A stretch of 64,000 nucleotides of DNA from Actinacidiphila acidipaludis. Its GTDB lineage: Bacteria > Actinomycetota > Actinomycetes > Streptomycetales > Streptomycetaceae. Position numbers and translations under genes: made by a program. The notes under the pieces are model-generated. The model ran no database searches and was not told where the DNA came from. It saw nothing but the letters and a program-made list of their open reading frames with translations. Position 1 is the stretch's first letter, and each line of letters starts with the position of its first letter. The stretch covers positions 1-64,000 of the forward strand of contig NZ_JAINZZ010000030.1 of NCBI RefSeq assembly GCF_019890725.1, given 5' to 3'. Positions 17,347 through 25,055 of the stretch are shown piece after piece.

Positions 17347-17933
17347 CGGTGGTTCTCCTTCAGGGGATGGTGCGTGTACAGCAGGGCGTTGAGGGCGGCG
17401 GCGGCGACCGCGGAGCCGCCCTTCTCGGAGACGTTGCTCACCGCGGGCAGTCCCGACGCGCGCAGCCGGGCCTTGCTCTCCGCGGCGCCCACGAAACCGA
17501 CGGGCATGCCGATCACCAGGGCGGGCGCGGCGTCCAGCGCGATCAGTTCCTCCAGGGCGGTCGGCGCGCAGCCGATCACCCAGACCGCGCCCGGCCCCAC
17601 CTCGGCGTAGGCCAGGCGCACCGCGTGGGCGCTGCGGGTCAGACCCGTGCAGGACGACGCGTCCGGCAGCCGGCAGACGGCCCGCCGCGCGGTGATGCCC
17701 GCGGCGACCATCTCCACGTCCGCCACGACGGGCGCGCCCGCGTGCAACGCCGCGTGCGCCGACCGCAGCTGGTCCTCGTCCGTGACCAGGTCGTCCGCGT
17801 ACGACAGATCGGCGCTGGAGTGGATCACCCGTTCCAGCACGGCCCGGTGCAGCGGCGGCAGGTGCGAGGTGTCGAGCCGCGAGCGCAGGATCCGGAAGGA
17901 CTCCTGCTCGATGGGGTGGACCGTGCGGGTCAC
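17343..17933 (-). CDS. cobH: Precorrin-8X methylmutase
   Basis: A 196-residue CobH/CbiC protein, the full family length. HPIEQESFRILR at the N-terminus, HSSADLSYADDL, the catalytic His region, and VIGMPVGFVGAAESKARL are family marks. It moves the C-11 methyl group to C-12 to give hydrogenobyrinate or cobyrinate. GTG 17933 follows AAGGAG by 5 nt. A 133-bp gap containing GGGGCC repeats separates it from the upstream cbiG-cobJ gene, so a second promoter is possible. It overlaps cbiX by 4 nt. Confidence 0.95.
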   Translation of the reverse strand: MTRTVHPIEQESFRILRSRLDTSHLPPLHRAVLERVIHSSADLSYADDLVTDEDQLRSAHAALHAGAPVVADVEMVAAGITARRAVCRLPDASSCTGLTRSAHAVRLAYAEVGPGAVWVIGCAPTALEELIALDAAPALVIGMPVGFVGAAESKARLRASGLPAVSNVSEKGGSAVAAAALNALLYTHHPLKENHR

Positions 17934-17973
17934 GGGGCTCCTTGCGGTCGAGGGCGAGGGAGGGGCCGAGGCA

Positions 17974-17996
17974 GGGGCCGGGGCCGGGGCCGGGCC
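17974..17996 (+). repeat. GGGGCC hexanucleotide repeat
   Basis: Three perfect GGGGCC units followed by GGGCC lie in the 133-bp gap between cbiG-cobJ and cobH. Four G-runs on the plus strand could form a G-quadruplex. The mRNA of the operon carries the C-rich strand. Confidence 0.6.
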
Positions 17997-18066
17997 GAGG
18001 GCGTGGGGTCGCTTCCGGTGCGGGTGCCGGTCGTGCGCGTGGCTCCGGCCGTCCGCGCGTCCCCGG

Positions 18067-19797
18067 TCATGCCTGCCACCGGTAGCCGCGCGGGGTGACC
18101 ATCCGGCCGGCGACGGTACGGGTGGCCGTGTTGCCGACGGTCACGACCGTCACCATGTCCACCGTCGTGACGTCCAGGGCGGCCAGCGTGGTCACCTCGG
18201 CGCGCTCGTCCGGGCGGGACGCGGCGTGCACCACACCGACCGGTGTGCCCGGGGTGCGGTGCTCCGCGAGGATCGCCAGGGCCTTCGGCAACTGCCAGTC
18301 CCGGCCGCGGCTGCGCGGGTTGTAGAACGTCACGACCAGGTCGGACTCCGCGGCGGCCCGCACCCGGCGCTCGATCACCTCCCACGGCGTGTGCAGGTCG
18401 GACAGGCTGACGGACACATGGTCGTGACCGAGCGGCGCCCCCAGCAGGGCGGCGGCGGCCAGGGCGGCGGTCACCCCGGGCACCCCCACGACGTCGATGT
18501 CGTCGGCGGCCTCGGCGAGCGCGGGCGAGGCCATCGCGTACACGCCGGCGTCGCCGCTGCCGATGAGCGCGACCGCGTGACCGGCCCGCGCCTCGGCCAC
18601 CGCGGTCCGCGCCCGCTCCTCCTCGGCGCCCAGACCGGACTCCAGCACCCGAGTGCCGGGCCGCAGCAGATCGCGGATCTGCGTCACGTACTGGTCCAGG
18701 CCCACGACGACCGAGGCGCGGCGCAGTTCCGCCGTGGCCCGGGGGGTCAACAGATCGCGCGCGCCCGGACCCAGCCCCACCACGGCCAGCCGGCCGCGGG
18801 GCCGGCGGCGGGCGACGGCCACCGTCGCCATCGCCGACTTCCGCTTGGACACGACGAGTTCGGGCGCAGGGCCGGTCCCGGCGTCCTGGGCCGGGGCGGC
18901 GGCGGAGTGGCCCGCGGCCAGCAGCGCGGCGGCTTCGGCCACGGAGGGCGTGCCCACGGCCCGCAGCGGCGCCGCGGACGGGTTCGGCACGGGGATCCGC
19001 GCGAGGTCCGGGGCGGCGAACGTCACCAGTTCCACGTCGAGTTCGGCCGCCGCCTCGACGATGCCGGCCTCCGACGCCTTCGCGTCCACGGTGGCCAGGG
19101 CCGTGACGCTCGCCTCGGCCAGCCTCGCGTCCCGCAGCGTCCCGCGCACCAGGCCCAGCACTTCCCCGGCCGTCACGCCACTGCTGGCCCCGACGCCCAC
19201 GACGAGCGACGGCGGCCGCACGAACACGGTGGCCTCGCGCGGCGGCTCCACCCGGTCCGTCACCCACACGGCCGGGAGTCCGGGGTCCTCGTCGGTGTCC
19301 GGCCAGGGCCGCGCGGGCAGCGCCGGGAGCGGCCAGGCCGGGGCCGCGCGCAGCAGGACGGGGTCCCCGTCGAGCAGCGCGCGGGTCACTGCCGCTACGG
19401 CGCCCTCCGCGGGGCAGGGCAGGCCGTCCAGGGCGGAGAGGGCGACCGCGTCGGTGGCGGTCGTCACGACCGGCGCCGAACCGAGCTCCGCGGACACGGC
19501 CTCGGCCAGGTCGTTCGCTCCGCCCGCGTGGCCGCCGAGCAGGGCGACGGCGTGCCGGTGCGCCTCGTCGACGGTCACCACGCCCGGGTCCGTCGCCTTG
19601 TCCGCCAGCAGCGGGGCGAGCAGCCGTACGGTGGCGCCGGTCGCCAGGAACACGACGAGCTGGTCGCACTCCCGGAACGCGGCGCCGATGCTGCGGCTCA
19701 CGGGGCCCTCGTAGGTCCGGGTGCGGCCGGGCCACGCGGTGGCCAGCCGTTCGCACCCCCGTCGTCCCGCGGCCGTCGCCGCCACCAGCCCGATCAC
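18067..19797 (-). CDS. cobJ: Fused CbiG (cobalt-precorrin-5A hydrolase) and CobJ/CbiH (precorrin-3B C17-methyltransferase)
   Basis: A 576-residue two-part enzyme. Residues 1 to about 310 are CbiG-like: FLATGATVRLLAPLLADK, GGHAGGANDLAEAVSAE, and the C-terminal VVGVGASSGVTAGEVL. From about residue 335 comes a tetrapyrrole methylase with LAVVGLGPGARDLLTPRA, GSGDAGVYAM and VTFYNPRSRGR, typical of CobJ/CbiH ring contraction enzymes. CbiG opens the delta-lactone made during ring contraction, so the fusion joins successive steps. GTG 19797 overlaps the stop of the 91-codon bridging frame as GTGA. AAGGA lies 9 nt upstream. Confidence 0.92.
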   Translation of the reverse strand: MIGLVAATAAGRRGCERLATAWPGRTRTYEGPVSRSIGAAFRECDQLVVFLATGATVRLLAPLLADKATDPGVVTVDEAHRHAVALLGGHAGGANDLAEAVSAELGSAPVVTTATDAVALSALDGLPCPAEGAVAAVTRALLDGDPVLLRAAPAWPLPALPARPWPDTDEDPGLPAVWVTDRVEPPREATVFVRPPSLVVGVGASSGVTAGEVLGLVRGTLRDARLAEASVTALATVDAKASEAGIVEAAAELDVELVTFAAPDLARIPVPNPSAAPLRAVGTPSVAEAAALLAAGHSAAAPAQDAGTGPAPELVVSKRKSAMATVAVARRRPRGRLAVVGLGPGARDLLTPRATAELRRASVVVGLDQYVTQIRDLLRPGTRVLESGLGAEEERARTAVAEARAGHAVALIGSGDAGVYAMASPALAEAADDIDVVGVPGVTAALAAAALLGAPLGHDHVSVSLSDLHTPWEVIERRVRAAAESDLVVTFYNPRSRGRDWQLPKALAILAEHRTPGTPVGVVHAASRPDERAEVTTLAALDVTTVDMVTVVTVGNTATRTVAGRMVTPRGYRWQA

Positions 19798-20069
19798 GTC
19801 CTCACGTCCTTGTCTCCTCGTCCTGCGTTCGGCGCTGCGCCGAGCTGCGCCCGGTTGCGCTGCGGTGGGGCACCCCTTCGGGCGGCGGTACGCGCGGGAG
19901 CGTTCCGCCTCGCGGGGTGTGGTGCGGGGTGCGTTGCGCCCCGCGGGGTGCTGTGCCGTGTGCTGCCCGGTTGTGGCTGGGCGCGCTGGGGGCACCTCCC
20001 GGGGGAGGCCTGGGGGACCCCGCGCCTCCATCCGGGCTCGGCGCAAGGCCGGTTGCTGGTGGGGGTCAT
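19794..20069 (-). CDS. Possible 91-codon bridging ORF between cobL and cbiG-cobJ
   Basis: This frame starts with ATGA overlapping the cobL stop and ends with GTGA overlapping the cbiG-cobJ start, so it spans the whole gap between two cob genes with 4-nt overlaps at both ends. The protein would be low complexity, rich in Arg, Pro and Ala (STRHSTPRGATHPAPHPARR). Third-position G/C is a little lower than in its neighbours. It matches nothing I know. It may be a real small protein, or a DNA insertion kept in frame so that translational coupling survives. The underlying DNA holds strong inverted repeats, including CCTCCC-GG-GGGAGG at 19995-20008. Confidence 0.35.
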   Translation of the reverse strand: MTPTSNRPCAEPGWRRGVPQASPGRCPQRAQPQPGSTRHSTPRGATHPAPHPARRNAPARTAARRGAPPQRNRAQLGAAPNAGRGDKDVRT

Positions 20070-21343
20070 GGGCGGGTGGCCCAGAGGATGAAGACGGGGT
20101 TGGTGGGGGAGAGGCGGGTGGAACCGTCGGGGAGCGGGGCGAGGCGGGAGGAGTGCAGGAGGACGCCGTCGGGGACCAGCCCGGCGTCGAGGAGGGCCGA
20201 ACGGACCGCGGGCACACGGTCGACGGCCGCGAGGGTGACCACGACGGTGCGGCGGGCGCGCCGGGCGCAGTGCGTCACGATCGCCGGGAGACCGGAGCCG
20301 CCGCCTCCGACGAAGACCGCGTCGGGGGTGGGGAGTTCGGCCAGCGCGCCCGGCGCTGTGCCGTGGACCGTCTGGACGTCCACGCCGTGCGCGGCCGCGT
20401 TCGCCCGGATCCGCGCCACACCGTCCGCGTCACGTTCGACGGCGACGACGGCCGCTCCGAACCGCGCGCACTCCACGGCGACGGACCCCGATCCGGCACC
20501 CACGTCCCACACCAGCTCGCCCAGGCGTGGCCCGAGCCGGGCCAGCACCAGGGCCCGCACCTCGGACTTGGTGACCATCGAGTCGCGGTGCGCGAACTCC
20601 TCCTCGGGCAGCGCCCATCCGGCGGGCGCGGGTGCCGGGCCGGCGACGGTCCGGGCGCGGTCGCCGGGCCGTTGCGCACCGGGGGCGAGGCTCAGCACGA
20701 CGGAGACCGCCGCGGGCCAGTCGCGTGCGGCCGCCTCGCCGGGGCTGACGCGGACGACGGACTCCTCGTCCGTGCCGAGGGCCGTGGCGACCACGAGGGT
20801 GCGTTCGGGGCCCGCGGCGGCCAGTTCCGCGCCCAGTTCGGCGGGTCCGGCACCGGGACCGGTGAGGACGGCCGCTTTCGGGTGGGCCCGGCACACGTTC
20901 ACCGCCGTCCGCAGGCCGCGCCCGTGGGCGCTCACGACGACCGCGTCGTCCCACGACAGCCCCAGGCGCGCGAACGCGACGGCGACCGACGGCGAGGACG
21001 GGCGGACATCCAGCGCGGACGGCCCGAAGCGCTCACCCAGCGCCCGCACGATCCCGAAGAACCCCGGGTCGCCGGAGGCCAGCACGGTCACCGGCCGCTC
21101 CTCGGCCAGGTACTCCGCGATGACGTCCAGTGCGGGCGCCAGCGGCCCCAGGACCACCTGCCGCACACCCGCGGGGACACGCGCCGCCTCCAGATGCCTG
21201 GCCGCTCCCACCACGAGACCGGCCTCGGCGCCGGCGTCCGACCCGGTGTCCGACCCGGCGCCCGGGCGCGAAGCCCGCACCGCCACCGCGCCGGAGGCGG
21301 GATGCGTCCCGGTGCCGATGACGGTGATCACCGCGTCAGCCAC
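20066..21343 (-). CDS. cobL: Precorrin-6Y C5,15-methyltransferase (CbiE-CbiT fusion)
   Basis: A 425-residue CobL. The N-terminal CbiE half (about 1-215) has VITVIGTGTH, VTVLASGDPGFFGIV and VVSAHGRGLRTAV. The C-terminal CbiT half (about 235-425) is a class I methyltransferase with FAHRDSMVTKSEVRAL and VWDVGAGSGSVAVECA. The enzyme methylates C-5 and C-15 and decarboxylates the C-12 acetate. GTG 21343 lies 8 nt inside the end of cobM, and no clear ribosome site is seen, so translation is probably coupled. A Gly/Ser/Asp insert near residues 25-45 (RPGAGSDTGSDAGAEAG) is unusual. Confidence 0.94.
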   Translation of the reverse strand: MADAVITVIGTGTHPASGAVAVRASRPGAGSDTGSDAGAEAGLVVGAARHLEAARVPAGVRQVVLGPLAPALDVIAEYLAEERPVTVLASGDPGFFGIVRALGERFGPSALDVRPSSPSVAVAFARLGLSWDDAVVVSAHGRGLRTAVNVCRAHPKAAVLTGPGAGPAELGAELAAAGPERTLVVATALGTDEESVVRVSPGEAAARDWPAAVSVVLSLAPGAQRPGDRARTVAGPAPAPAGWALPEEEFAHRDSMVTKSEVRALVLARLGPRLGELVWDVGAGSGSVAVECARFGAAVVAVERDADGVARIRANAAAHGVDVQTVHGTAPGALAELPTPDAVFVGGGGSGLPAIVTHCARRARRTVVVTLAAVDRVPAVRSALLDAGLVPDGVLLHSSRLAPLPDGSTRLSPTNPVFILWATRP

Positions 21344-22286
21344 GGGAGGCTCGGAGGGTGCGGCGGGCGGAGGGGTCGGCGCGGCGGAAGCCGTGGAAGT
21401 GGCCGGGGTGGTAGAGGTGCGAGCGGGTGCCGGCGGCGCCCAGGGCGGGGCCCACCAGGAAGAGGGTGTGCTTCCACAGCTTGTGGGCCTTCACGGTCTC
21501 CTCCAGCGTGCCGACCGTGCAGCGCAGCAGCAGCTCCTCCGGCCAGGTCACCTGGTACGCGACCACCACCGGCGTGTCCGTCGGGTAGCCGCCCTCCAGC
21601 AGCTCCCCGGCGAGCTGGCCGGACCGCGCGGCCGACAGGAACACCGCCATCGTGGTGCCGTGGCGGGCGAACTCCCGCACCTCCTCACCCGGCGGCATCG
21701 GCGTCTTCCCGCCGCCGAGCCGGGTCAGGATGACCGACTGGGCGACCTCCGGGATGGTCAGCTCCCGCCCGGCCAGCGCCGCGACGGCCGAGAACGACGA
21801 GACGCCGGGCACGATCTCCACCTCGATGCCCAGCTCCGCGCACCGGTCGACCTGCTCCTGCGTGCCGCCCCACAGTGACGGGTCGCCGGAGTGGATCCTC
21901 GCCACCCGCAGGCCCTCGTCCCGCGCCCGCCGGTAGACGGCCACCACGTCCTCCAGGGACATGGCTGCCGAGTCCATGATCTCCGCGCCCTCGCGGGCGT
22001 GCTGCAGCACCTCGGCCTGCACCAGGCTCGCCGCCCAGATGACGACGTCCGCCTCCGCGATGGCGCGGGCCGCCCGGAACGTCAGCAGGTCGGCGGCGCC
22101 GGGACCGGCGCCCACGATCGTCACCCTGCCCACGCCGGAACCGGGCCCAGCGGCGCCCACCGCCTCGGCCGAACCCGGCCGCGCGTCCGAGCCCGCCGGG
22201 CCCGGACGCGCCGGCCCCGTGCCCGAACCCGGCCCCGGGCCGGCAACCCCCGCTCCCACGGCCGCCCCCTCGTCCTGCCCGCTCAC
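21336..22286 (-). CDS. cobM: Precorrin-4 C11-methyltransferase
   Basis: A 316-residue tetrapyrrole methylase. The core begins near residue 55 with VTIVGAGPGAADLLTFRA and has RIHSGDPSLWGGTQEQVD, VEIVPGVSSFSA and TMAVFLSAARSGQLA, all typical of CobM/CbiF. The first 50 residues are a Gly/Pro/Ala-rich extension not needed for catalysis. GTG 22286 follows GGAGG closely and overlaps the cobI stop as GTGA, so the long N-terminus is probably translated. It methylates C-11 with S-adenosylmethionine. Confidence 0.93.
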   Translation of the reverse strand: MSGQDEGAAVGAGVAGPGPGSGTGPARPGPAGSDARPGSAEAVGAAGPGSGVGRVTIVGAGPGAADLLTFRAARAIAEADVVIWAASLVQAEVLQHAREGAEIMDSAAMSLEDVVAVYRRARDEGLRVARIHSGDPSLWGGTQEQVDRCAELGIEVEIVPGVSSFSAVAALAGRELTIPEVAQSVILTRLGGGKTPMPPGEEVREFARHGTTMAVFLSAARSGQLAGELLEGGYPTDTPVVVAYQVTWPEELLLRCTVGTLEETVKAHKLWKHTLFLVGPALGAAGTRSHLYHPGHFHGFRRADPSARRTLRASRG

Positions 22287-23041
22287 AGCCCACCTCCAGT
22301 GTTTCCCGTGCCGAGCTTGCCGCCGCGGCCGCCGTCCCGGCGCGCGGGCGCGATGAGGGTCGACAGATAGGGCAGCGGACCGTCCAGCAGCAGGGCGGCG
22401 GGACGGATGGACTCCTCGGGCAGCCCCAGGGAACTGCCCCACACCGCCCCCTCGGTGCGGCCGGTCGCGCGCAGCGCCGCGGCCACCTCCTCGGCCTGGC
22501 GGCCGAACTTGTACGCCACGACCGTCCCGGGCCCCTCCAGGGCGTCCTTGAGGACCGCGGACCCCGCCGTCACCGGGACGAGCGTCAGCGGCTCGGTGCC
22601 CTCGGTGAGGACGGCTCCGCTGCGGGCGGCCAGGTCCTGCATCGCCGTGATGCCGGGGACCGTCGCGACGGCGACCTCCGGCAGGAGCCCGGCGACGGTG
22701 TGCGCGAGGTACGTGAACGTCGAGTAGACGTTGGGGTCGCCGATGGTCGCGAAGGCCACCGTGCCGTGCTCCCGCAGCAGTTCGGCGACGCGCTCCCCCG
22801 CCGCGTCCCACGCGGCCTCCCGGCGTGCCCGGTCGGAGCGCTCGTTCAGGGCGAAGACGACGCGGACGACGCGGGACGCGCCGACGTAGTGCAGGACGGT
22901 GGCCTCGGCGCGTCCCGTCTCGCCGCCGTCCATGACCGGTACCACGACCACGGCGGCGGCGCGCAGCGCGTTCACGCCCTTCACGGTGACCAGTTCGGGG
23001 TCGCCGGGGCCGACCCCGACTCCCGTCAGACGCATGCCCAT
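22283..23041 (-). CDS. cobI: Precorrin-2 C20-methyltransferase
   Basis: A 252-residue CobI/CbiL. LTGVGVGPGDPELVTVKG is the methylase glycine motif; FATIGDPNVYSTFTYLAH and TVPGITAMQDLAAR follow at the expected spacing. It adds the C-20 methyl group to precorrin-2. ATG 23041 is placed 8 nt after AAAGG; ATG 23035 is the alternative. The start lies inside the end of cobB, a 16-nt overlap. Confidence 0.93.
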   Translation of the reverse strand: MGMRLTGVGVGPGDPELVTVKGVNALRAAAVVVVPVMDGGETGRAEATVLHYVGASRVVRVVFALNERSDRARREAAWDAAGERVAELLREHGTVAFATIGDPNVYSTFTYLAHTVAGLLPEVAVATVPGITAMQDLAARSGAVLTEGTEPLTLVPVTAGSAVLKDALEGPGTVVAYKFGRQAEEVAAALRATGRTEGAVWGSSLGLPEESIRPAALLLDGPLPYLSTLIAPARRDGGRGGKLGTGNTGGGL

Positions 23042-24462
23042 GCGGCACACCTTTCGACGAAGCGCCGTGCCAGCGAGGGATCGGCGGACCAGTGCAGGTG
23101 GAGGTACGAGGCGTGCAGGTTGCCGACCGCGAAGCCCTCCGTGCGGCGTTCGGGGTGGGTGAAGCCCCACGCGGGAGGGGCGGCGGACGGGCCGGGCCGC
23201 ACCTGGGTGCGGTGGAACTCGTGGCCGCGGATCCGGCCGCCCTCGGCGGTCAGGACGCTGTCGCCGAGAGCGACGGCCTCGCGGTAGCCGAGGGTGAGGC
23301 GGTCGGTCATCGTGGCCGTGGCGTCGAGCACCCCGCACATCCCGGCGCCGTCCAGGTCGCGGACGAGGTAGAGCAGCCCGGCGCACTCGGCGGCGACGGG
23401 ACCGCGGAAGGCGGCGATCCGGGCGCGCAGCGGCGCGTTCGCCGACAGGGCCGGGGCGTGCACCTCGGGGAAGCCGCCCCCCACGACGATCCCCGCGGTG
23501 TCCTCGGGCAGGTCCTCGTCGGCGAGCGGGTCGAAGTGCACGACGTCGGCGCCGGCCGCCGCCAGCAGTTCGGTGTTCTCCGGGTAGGCGAAGCTGAACG
23601 CGGCGCCGGCGGCCACGGCGACCACCGGCCGCCGCCCGTTGGCCGCGGCCACGTCCCTCCCGGCCCGAGGCCCGTCCCCGGAAGCCGGGTCCCCATCCGG
23701 CAGGGGCCCGTCCCCGGAAGCCGCGTCCAGCGCCTCCGCCGCACTCCACGCCTCCGCCTCCAGCGGCGGCGCGGATCGCGCCAGCGCCCACAGCGCGGCC
23801 AGGTCGCACCCGGCGCGGACCCGCTCGGCGGCCGCGCCGATCCACACGGCGGCCTCGGCCCGCCGCTCCGCGGCCGGGACCAGGCCCAGGTGCCGGGACG
23901 GCACCCGCAACGCGTCGTCGCGCCGCAGCGCGCCGAGCACCGGCACCCCGGCCTCGTCCAGCGCCTCGCGCAGCACCGCCTCGTGCCGGTCCGAGCCCAC
24001 GCGGTTGAGGATCACGCCGCCGATGCGGACACCGGTGTCCCAGGACGCGAAGCCGTGCACCAGCGCGGCCACCGACCGCGCCTGCGACGCCGCGTCGACG
24101 ACCAGCACCACGGGCGCCCTCAGCAGCTTGGCGACCTGTGCCGTGGAGCCCAGTTCGCCGCGCCCGGAGACGCCGTCGAACAGGCCCATCACGCCCTCCA
24201 CGACGGCCAGTTCGCATCCGGCGGCGCCGTGCAGGAACAGCGGTGCGACGCGCTGCTCGCCGGACAGGAAAGGGTCGAGGTTGCGGCCCGGCCGTCCGGT
24301 GGCCAGCGCGTGGTAGCCGGGGTCGATGTAGTCGGGGCCGACCTTGTGCGGGGAGACCGACAGGCCGCGTGCGGCGAACGCCGCCATCAGCCCGGTGGCG
24401 ACGGTGGTCTTGCCGCTGCCGGAGGCCGGCGCGGCCACGACGAGACGGGGGACGGACGTCAC
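23026..24462 (-). CDS. cobB: Cobyrinate/hydrogenobyrinate a,c-diamide synthase
   Basis: A 478-residue CobB/CbiA. The N-terminal ATP domain has RLVVAAPASGSGKTTVATGL (P-loop) and KVGPDYIDPGYH. The C-terminal glutamine amidotransferase part has VVGGGFPEVHAPAL and the nucleophile Cys in AAECAGLLYLVRDL. It amidates the a and c side chains. GTG 24462 overlaps the cobO stop as GTGA. The segment around residues 255-285 carries repeated SGDGP units (DAASGDGPLPDGDPASGDGP), a low-complexity insert between the two domains. Confidence 0.95.
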   Translation of the reverse strand: MTSVPRLVVAAPASGSGKTTVATGLMAAFAARGLSVSPHKVGPDYIDPGYHALATGRPGRNLDPFLSGEQRVAPLFLHGAAGCELAVVEGVMGLFDGVSGRGELGSTAQVAKLLRAPVVLVVDAASQARSVAALVHGFASWDTGVRIGGVILNRVGSDRHEAVLREALDEAGVPVLGALRRDDALRVPSRHLGLVPAAERRAEAAVWIGAAAERVRAGCDLAALWALARSAPPLEAEAWSAAEALDAASGDGPLPDGDPASGDGPRAGRDVAAANGRRPVVAVAAGAAFSFAYPENTELLAAAGADVVHFDPLADEDLPEDTAGIVVGGGFPEVHAPALSANAPLRARIAAFRGPVAAECAGLLYLVRDLDGAGMCGVLDATATMTDRLTLGYREAVALGDSVLTAEGGRIRGHEFHRTQVRPGPSAAPPAWGFTHPERRTEGFAVGNLHASYLHLHWSADPSLARRFVERCAAWACV

Positions 24463-25055
24463 CACTCGATGCCCTTCTGGCCCTTCTGGCCGACGTCCAT
24501 GGGGTGCTTGACCTTGGACATGTCGGTGACCAGGTCGGCGGCGTCGACGAGGGCGGCCGGGGCGTTGCGCCCGGTGACGACCACGTGCTGGACGCCGGGC
24601 CGGTCGCGCAGCACCTCGACCACCTCGGCGGTGTCCACCCAGCCCCAGTGCAGCGGGTACGCGAACTCGTCGAGCACATACAGCCGGTAGGTCTCGGCGG
24701 CCAGGTCGCGCCGGACCTGCGCCCAGCCCTCGCGCGCGGCCTCCTCGTTGGACTCGGGGGAGCGCTGCACCCACGACCAGCCCTCGCCCATCTTGTGCCA
24801 GGCGACGGTGCCGCCCTCGCCGGAGTCGCCGAGGACCCGCAGCGCCCGTTCCTCGCCGACCCGCCACTTCGCGGACTTGACGAACTGGAACACCCCGACC
24901 GGCCAGCCCTGGTTCCACGCGCGCAGCGCGAGGCCGAAGGCGGCCGTCGACTTCCCCTTGCCGATCCCGGTGTGCACGATCGTCAGCGGGCGGTTGCGCC
25001 GCTGACGGGTCGTCAGGCCGTCGTCCGGCACGACGCTCGGCTGTCCCTGCGGCAT
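24459..25055 (-). CDS. cobO: Cob(I)yrinic acid a,c-diamide adenosyltransferase
   Basis: A 198-residue CobO/BtuR enzyme of usual length. The P-loop variant is IVHTGIGKGKSTAAFGLALR. EERALRVLGD, YVLDEFAYPLHWGW and VVTGRNAPAALVDAADLVTD are strong family marks. It transfers the adenosyl group from ATP to cobalt. ATG 25055 overlaps the stop of the chelatase gene by 1 nt (TGATG). Confidence 0.96.
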   Translation of the reverse strand: MPQGQPSVVPDDGLTTRQRRNRPLTIVHTGIGKGKSTAAFGLALRAWNQGWPVGVFQFVKSAKWRVGEERALRVLGDSGEGGTVAWHKMGEGWSWVQRSPESNEEAAREGWAQVRRDLAAETYRLYVLDEFAYPLHWGWVDTAEVVEVLRDRPGVQHVVVTGRNAPAALVDAADLVTDMSKVKHPMDVGQKGQKGIEW

